Of a DNA stretch of 16,854 bases, positions 14,298 to 16,854 are shown in pieces (the stretch's first letter is position 1; every line of letters starts with the position of its first letter). The stretch spans positions 1 through 16,854 of the forward strand of contig CAMCYM010000009.1 of NCBI GenBank assembly GCA_945883885.1. Reading direction: 5' to 3'. The translations under genes and the position numbers were made by a program. The notes beneath the pieces are model-generated. The model saw only the letters and a program-made list of their open reading frames with translations. It ran no database searches and was not told where the DNA came from. The DNA is from Chryseobacterium gleum. GTDB taxonomy: Bacteria; Bacteroidota; Bacteroidia; Flavobacteriales_D; Sanyastnellaceae.

Positions 14298-15229
14298 CCT
14301 CGCCGCGGTTCCGCGTTCTGCCGGTAGTGGCGCAGGCCCTCGCAGCCGGAGGCCCGGTGGTAGCCCTCGAGTCCACCATCGTCGCTCACGGCATGCCGTG
14401 GCCGGACAACCTCGCCTGCGCCCACGACGTCGCTTCGGCCGTGCGAGCAGGCGGTGCGGTACCGGCGGTGGTGGCTGTGCTGGATGGGGTGCTCACGGTG
14501 GGGTGCACAGAAGCGGAGCTCGAGCGGCTTGCCCGTGGCACAGGGGTGGCGAAGGTCAGCAGGAGGGATTTGCCCGCCGTCCTCGCGCGGGGCGGAGACG
14601 GGGCCACAACCGTGAGCGGCACGGTGTTCGGCGCGCAGCGGGCGGGCATCCGGGTGTTCGCGACGGGCGGCATCGGCGGGGTGCACCGGGGCGTGGCCGA
14701 GACGTGGGACGTGTCGGCCGACCTGCCGGAGATCGCGGCGTCCGATGTGGCCGTGGTGAGTGCCGGGGCGAAGTCGATTCTCGACTTGCCGAAGACGCTC
14801 GAGGCACTCGAGACGGCCGGGGTTCCGGTGGTGGGGTGGAAGACCGACGAGTTTCCGGCGTTTTTTGTGCGGAGCAGCGGGCTGAAGCTGGTGCACCGGG
14901 CGGACGGGGCCGAGGAAGTGGCGGCGATGATGCGGGCGGCGACCGAGGTGGGGCTGCGGGGCGGCATGCTCGTGGCGGTGCCGGTGCCGGCGGAGGCGGA
15001 GGCCGATGCCGAGGCGGTGCAGGCGGCGACCGAGGCGGCGCTCGAGGCGGCGAAGCGGGAAGGGGTCGGAGGCAAGGACGTGACGCCGTATTTGTTGCGG
15101 GAGATTGCGGCGCGGACGGGCGGCGAGAGTTTGGCAGCGAACCGGGCCCTCGTCGTGCACAACGCTTCCGTCGCGGCGGCGATTGCGGTGGCCTTTGCAG
15201 GCACACCCGTCGTACCTTCGCTGCGATGA
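14294..15229 (+). CDS. psuG: Pseudouridine-5'-phosphate glycosidase
   Basis: This 311-residue enzyme splits pseudouridine 5'-phosphate into uracil and ribose 5-phosphate, a Mn-dependent step of pseudouridine breakdown. The family signature ALESTIVAHGMPWP (24-37) is present, with Glu26 matching the known E. coli general acid Glu31. SAGAKSILDLPKTLE (156-170) carries Lys160, matching the Schiff-base Lys166. FATGGIGGVHRG (122-133) is also typical. The partner kinase PsuK is not in the window. It overlaps obgE by ATGA at the start and the E1 gene by ATGA at the end, so it is embedded in the adk-obgE-psuG-E1 operon. The third-codon bias is strongly toward G near the end (a GCGGAGG-like run encoding an Ala/Glu-rich helix), which fits an ordinary helix and not a repeat insertion. 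Confidence 0.93.
   Translation: MTSPRFRVLPVVAQALAAGGPVVALESTIVAHGMPWPDNLACAHDVASAVRAGGAVPAVVAVLDGVLTVGCTEAELERLARGTGVAKVSRRDLPAVLARGGDGATTVSGTVFGAQRAGIRVFATGGIGGVHRGVAETWDVSADLPEIAASDVAVVSAGAKSILDLPKTLEALETAGVPVVGWKTDEFPAFFVRSSGLKLVHRADGAEEVAAMMRAATEVGLRGGMLVAVPVPAEAEADAEAVQAATEAALEAAKREGVGGKDVTPYLLREIAARTGGESLAANRALVVHNASVAAAIAVAFAGTPVVPSLR
15213..15220 (+). promoter_or_regulatory. Internal -7 box (TACCTTCG) for E1, inside the 3' end of psuG
   Basis: The same 8-mer as at three other starts ends 5 nt before the E1 ATG at 15226. It overlaps the last codons of psuG (Val-Pro-Ser-Leu-Arg-stop), so it may be under coding constraint, or the psuG C-terminus may have been shaped by it. If active it would allow E1 to be expressed apart from the adk operon. 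Confidence 0.45.
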
Positions 15230-16854
15230 AAAGCGAAGCAACTTCTCCGCTGGTCACCGAGGACATCGCGACGTTTCGCGGGCAGCTCCTGCAGGACTTT
15301 CGGCTGGCGTGTCTGAGCCGTGAGGCCTCGCTCCTCGGGCGCAAGGAGGTGTTAGGCGGCAAGGCCAAATTCGGAATCTTCGGAGACGGGAAGGAGCTGG
15401 CGCAGCTCGCGCTGGCCCGCGTGGCGCGTCCGGGCGACTGGCGGTCGGGGTACTACCGCGACCAAACGCTCATGCTCGCCCTCGGCCTGATCGACCTCCC
15501 CGGCTACTTCGCTTCGTTGTACGCCGATGCGGACGTGGAGCGGGAGCCGACGTCCGGCGGCCGCCAAATGAGCGGGCACTTCGCGACGCGGTTCATCGAC
15601 GCCGAAGGCGGCTGGCTGGACCAGCAGGCCGGCTTCAACAGTTCGGCGGATATCTCGCCTACGGCGGGCCAAATGCCGCGCCTCCTCGGACTCGCGCAGG
15701 CCTCGAAGGTGTACCGCTCCCTGCCGGAGCTGGCTGCGGCCATGCCCACCTTCACGCGTGGCGGCGATGAAATCGCCTTCGGCACGATCGGCGATGCCAG
15801 CACGAGCGAAGGCGCCTTCTGGGAGACGATGAATGCGGCGTGCGTGCTGCAGGTGCCGCTCTTGATGAGCGTTTGGGACGACGGCTACGGCATCAGCGTC
15901 CCGAAGCGCTACCAAACCACGAAAGAATCGATCTCCGAAGCCCTGTCCGGCCTCCGCATCGAAGAAGGCACGAACGGGATGTACATCTACACGGTGCGCG
16001 GCTGGGACTACCCGGCCCTCGTGGCGACGTACGAAGAAGCGGCGGCCCGGTGCCGCGCGGAGCACGTGCCCGTCCTGGTCCACGTCGAAGAGGTGACCCA
16101 GCCCCAAGGCCACAGCACCTCCGGCTCGCACGAGCGGTACAAGACCCCGGAGCAACTCGAGTGGGCCAAGGAATTCGACTGCATCGTGCAGTTTGAGCGG
16201 TTCATCCTCCTCGAAGGGGCCGCCTCGGAAGACGAGCTGGCCGCGATCAAGGAGGACGCAAAGTCCGCCGTCCGGACCGCGGCCCGCGGGGCCTGGGAGG
16301 CCTACCGCGCGCCCATCGAGGCGGAGCGGGCCGAGCTGGTGGAGTTGCTGCGCAGTTGGGGGAGGGGCGATGAGGCGGAGGGGTGCGCGCGGATGCAGAC
16401 GCCGGGACGGGCCGAGGTGTTTGCGGCGGCCCGTGCGGAGCTGCACGCCACGGCCGGCGAGGGGAGTTTGGGGCGGGCGGCGGTGGCTGCGTGGGTGGAG
16501 CGGCGCCATGCGGAGAACGCGGTGCGGTACAGCGCCCACTTGTACAGCGAAGGCGCAGACTCGGCGCTGCGGGTGGCGCCGGTGCCGGTGCGGTACGAAG
16601 CGGATGCACCGCTCGTGGACGGCCGGCAAGTGCTCAACCGGAATTTTCAAGAAGTCTTCGAGCGTCGGCCCGAAGTGCTCACCTTCGGGGAGGACACGGG
16701 GAAGATCGGGGGGGTGAACCAGGTGATGGAGGGGATGCAAGAGCGGTTCGGGGAGGTGCGTGTGAGCGACACGGGCATCCGCGAACTGACCATCCTCGGG
16801 CAGGGCATCGGGCTGGCAATGCGTGGATTGCGCCCCATCGCAGAGATCCAATAC
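15226..16854 (+). CDS. Fused alpha/beta E1 of a 2-oxoacid dehydrogenase (3' part outside the window)
   Basis: The frame is open for 543 codons to the right edge and has no stop. Residues 1 to about 330 are the E1 alpha module: a GRQMSGHFATRF segment, a thiamine diphosphate site beginning IGDASTSEGAFWE (Gly189, Asp190) and closing with WDDGYGISVP (from 217) in place of the usual NN.YAIS. A less conserved linker follows. From about 469 the E1 beta module starts (VLNRNFQEVF, LTFGEDTGKIGG, DTGIRELT with Glu520, AMRGLRPIAEIQY). Fused alpha/beta E1 proteins are known in Bacteroidota; the substrate is probably pyruvate or a branched-chain 2-oxoacid, which cannot be decided here. The E3 partner lpdA is at 11250-12638 on the other strand; E2 is not in the window. 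The start overlaps the psuG stop (ATGA). Confidence 0.9.
   Translation, partial: MKSEATSPLVTEDIATFRGQLLQDFRLACLSREASLLGRKEVLGGKAKFGIFGDGKELAQLALARVARPGDWRSGYYRDQTLMLALGLIDLPGYFASLYADADVEREPTSGGRQMSGHFATRFIDAEGGWLDQQAGFNSSADISPTAGQMPRLLGLAQASKVYRSLPELAAAMPTFTRGGDEIAFGTIGDASTSEGAFWETMNAACVLQVPLLMSVWDDGYGISVPKRYQTTKESISEALSGLRIEEGTNGMYIYTVRGWDYPALVATYEEAAARCRAEHVPVLVHVEEVTQPQGHSTSGSHERYKTPEQLEWAKEFDCIVQFERFILLEGAASEDELAAIKEDAKSAVRTAARGAWEAYRAPIEAERAELVELLRSWGRGDEAEGCARMQTPGRAEVFAAARAELHATAGEGSLGRAAVAAWVERRHAENAVRYSAHLYSEGADSALRVAPVPVRYEADAPLVDGRQVLNRNFQEVFERRPEVLTFGEDTGKIGGVNQVMEGMQERFGEVRVSDTGIRELTILGQGIGLAMRGLRPIAEIQY

Noticed and set aside
14985..15075. GAGGCG-like runs near the end of psuG as a repeat insertion
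   Set aside because: They encode an Ala/Glu-rich helix at a position where PsuG proteins normally have one, and the frame stays intact.
15352..16851. A 499-codon minus-strand frame antisense to the E1 gene
   Set aside because: The E1 frame on the plus strand has thiamine-site and E1 beta motifs; the minus frame is a GC-rich shadow.

Overview
The window looks like a GC-rich chromosomal segment from a Bacteroidota bacterium, possibly a GC-rich Flavobacteriales-like lineage; the exact taxon cannot be fixed from the sequence alone. The evidence is several proteins with type IX secretion (T9SS) features (choice-of-anchor L and V domains, type A-like and type B sorting tails), a Bacteroidota-style adk-obgE gene pair, a fused alpha/beta 2-oxoacid dehydrogenase E1, and a Bacteroidota -7 promoter box (TAnnTTTG, here mostly TACCTTCG) directly in front of start codons. 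I see no rRNA, tRNA, CRISPR array, insertion sequence or phage gene.

Layout. (A) 38-2043, minus: a choice-of-anchor V surface protein followed 5 nt later by xseA (exonuclease VII large subunit); xseB is not in the window. (B) 2088-6779, plus, divergent from A: a secreted beta-barrel-like protein, a membrane-anchored OB-fold protein and an 1176-residue T9SS type B mosaic surface protein, the last two with an ATGA overlap. (C) 6769-8698, minus, its end overlapping the end of B by 11 bp: a conserved 181-residue protein, a 53-residue basic protein and an Nramp-like transporter lacking the canonical metal-site motifs, all coupled by stop/start overlaps. (D) 8809-9561, plus: a membrane-anchored DUF5715-like protein with LAS-peptidase-type motifs. 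A 282-bp gap between converging genes then holds a cluster of GC-rich hairpins and direct repeats. (E) 9844-12638, minus: dihydrolipoyl dehydrogenase (lpdA, E3) overlapping a secreted lipase-like hydrolase. (F) 12686 to the right edge, plus, divergent from E: adk, obgE, psuG and the fused E1 gene, whose 3' end lies outside the window.

Together the genes cover central metabolism (E1 and E3 of a 2-oxoacid dehydrogenase complex, adenylate kinase, pseudouridine phosphate breakdown), ribosome assembly (ObgE), DNA repair (XseA) and a cell-surface programme (four exported T9SS or outer-membrane proteins). Gene packing is very tight: divergent promoter gaps are 44 and 47 bp, and most operon neighbours overlap by 1 or 4 nt.

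I found no convincing new defence or mobile system. The most useful non-obvious points are the promoter box that implies nearly leaderless mRNAs, the overlooked 53-residue gene, the non-canonical Nramp-like transporter, the hairpin repeat cluster, and psuG inserted between obgE and E1.
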